NCBI GenBank assembly: GCA_031285215.1
Contig: JAITWQ010000233.1
Span: forward strand, 1 to 6,433
DNA from: Syntrophobacterales bacterium
GTDB taxonomy: Bacteria > Desulfobacterota > Syntrophia > Syntrophales > JAAYKM01
Direction of reading: 5' to 3'
DNA: 6,433 bases
The notes below the pieces were generated by a model. It ran no database searches, was not told the DNA's origin, and saw only the letters and a list, made by a program, of their open reading frames with translations. This document shows, one piece after another, positions 5,528-6,433 of this stretch; the stretch's first letter is position 1, and every line of letters begins with the position of its first letter. A program made the translations under genes and the position numbers.

Positions 5528-6380
5528 TATTGACACTTGTGAAAAAACAGAATTTCCGAAAACCGCAGTGGTTGCCTGCCAGGGCGTAGAAGGCGCTTTT
5601 TCCCAAATAGCGGCGAATGCCTTATTTGAACAACCTGACATCATGTATATGCGTACTTTTGACGGTGTTTTCCGCGCTGTTGACAAAGGGTTGTGTCAAT
5701 ATGGCGTTTTGCCTCTGGAAAATTCAAACGCCGGTTCCGTATCAGCCGTTTATGATTTAATGAAAGCATATAATTTTTATATCGTGCGGGGCGTAAAAGT
5801 TTCCATATCCCATTGGTTGCTCGCAAAGCAAAAGATCGGCATGGGAAATATAAAAGAGGTATATACGCATGAACAGGCGGCAGCGCAATGCAGTAAATTT
5901 ATAGAGGAAAATTCAAATATAGAATTAAAATTATGCGGCAATACGGCGGCGGCGGCGCAGTTTGTCAGCGCGGACAAGCGAACCGATATTGCGGCGATTG
6001 CGTCAGAAAGCTGCGCAGAACTCTACAATTTAACCGTTTTAGCAAAAAATATTCAGAATAATAAAAACAACTATACAAGGTTTATCTGTATTTCCAAGGA
6101 ATGTGAAATATTTGCTGATGCAGATAAAATAAGTATGATGCTGACGTTAGAACACAGGGCGGGCACATTGTATGAAGTTATAAAGCAGTTTGCCGAATTA
6201 CAGCTTAATCTCACGAAGCTCGAATCACGCCCCATCGCTGATACGGACTTTGAGTTTGTGTTTTATTTTGACGTGCAGGCAAGCGTTAAAAACAAGGAAG
6301 TTTATAATTTACTGCACGGACTGAACCAGAGTACAAAACACTTTGCATTCCTGGGTAATTACAGTGAGATAATCGCATAG
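5508..6380 (+). CDS. pheA: Prephenate dehydratase with C-terminal ACT domain, monofunctional
   Basis: PheA converts prephenate to phenylpyruvate, the Phe-committed step, in the cytosol. The 290 residues show the two-lobed dehydratase: QGVEGAFSQ (25-33), GVLPLENSNAGSV (66-78), VYTHEQA (118-124), AAIASESCAELY (162-173) and NNYTRF (187-192, with the Thr-Arg-Phe catalytic segment). A C-terminal ACT domain follows (about 209-290) with the ESRP motif (239-242) that contributes to Phe binding in the family. There is no chorismate mutase domain: only about 20 residues precede the dehydratase. The body resembles the dehydratase half of clostridial P-proteins (recollection, not a search). The start at 5508 lies inside the end of aroF; ATG 5520, overlapping the aroF stop as ATGATTAA, is an equally plausible coupled start. 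GC drops visibly here; lines at 5881 and 6061 are about 30% by hand count. Confidence 0.93.
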   Translation: MRKRMINIDTCEKTEFPKTAVVACQGVEGAFSQIAANALFEQPDIMYMRTFDGVFRAVDKGLCQYGVLPLENSNAGSVSAVYDLMKAYNFYIVRGVKVSISHWLLAKQKIGMGNIKEVYTHEQAAAQCSKFIEENSNIELKLCGNTAAAAQFVSADKRTDIAAIASESCAELYNLTVLAKNIQNNKNNYTRFICISKECEIFADADKISMMLTLEHRAGTLYEVIKQFAELQLNLTKLESRPIADTDFEFVFYFDVQASVKNKEVYNLLHGLNQSTKHFAFLGNYSEIIA

Positions 6381-6389
6381 GACGAGGCC

Positions 6390-6433
6390 ATGGCGATTGA
6401 CAGCACGGATGTTAAACGTCTTTATTGTCTATG
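6390..6433 (+). CDS. Start of a further operon gene, possibly shikimate dehydrogenase (truncated by the window)
   Basis: ATG at 6390 lies 9 nt after the pheA stop, with AGGA (6379-6382) 7 nt upstream. Fourteen codons are visible (MAIDSTDVKRLYCL) before the window ends. A short polar lead followed by RLYCL resembles the first beta-strand of AroE proteins (typically K-L-Y-G-L-I-G-x-P), and aroE follows pheA in some clostridial operons. Fourteen residues cannot establish identity, and the GNP motif that would help is beyond the edge. It appears co-transcribed with aroF and pheA. Confidence 0.4.
   Translation, partial: MAIDSTDVKRLYCL

Overview
The window reads as chromosomal DNA from an anaerobic bacterium, most likely Desulfobacterota (Syntrophus/Smithella-like). 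That placement rests on remembered family resemblance of the FtsH N-terminal half (LFNQP after the first membrane helix; [15 protein letters not shown] after Walker B) and on tilS sitting directly upstream of ftsH. No search was run, so the taxonomy is an inference. There are no mobile elements, CRISPR arrays, tRNAs or rRNAs.

Layout. Minus strand, from 3449 down to 1: a HAD-family phosphatase (gph-like), tilS 13 nt behind it, a 356-nt gap, then ftsH, which leaves the window at its left edge. The gap is not empty. It holds a good extended -10 promoter overlapping the tilS stop codon, a 29-codon small ORF with a strong ribosome binding site, and several hairpins ending beside the ftsH ribosome binding site. 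Plus strand, divergent from the phosphatase: a nitroreductase-family flavoprotein, a 276-nt leader region, then aroF (type I-beta DAHP synthase), pheA (prephenate dehydratase with ACT domain) and the first 14 codons of another gene, possibly aroE.

The most interesting element is the aroF leader (4256-4480). It encodes a 31-residue peptide with nine phenylalanines, followed by three mutually exclusive RNA pairings: a small hairpin at the end of the peptide gene, a long antiterminator, and a near-perfect Rho-independent terminator just ahead of the aroF ribosome binding site. This is the full design of a ribosome-mediated Phe attenuator of the E. coli pheL/trpL type. Here it sits before a DAHP synthase gene and a pheA that look Clostridia-like. 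The peptide start is odd: the best Shine-Dalgarno serves a 4-codon ORF whose stop overlaps the peptide's ATG and which contains a TTTTTTA slippery heptamer in the correct frame to fuse the two.

How the genes fit together: AroF makes the first committed shikimate-pathway intermediate and PheA the last Phe-specific one. The attenuator would couple both to charged tRNA-Phe supply, while the N-terminal domain of AroF and the ACT domain of PheA are candidates for feedback control of the enzymes. The minus-strand genes are housekeeping: metabolite repair or phosphoglycolate removal, tRNA-Ile2 lysidine synthesis, and membrane proteolysis.
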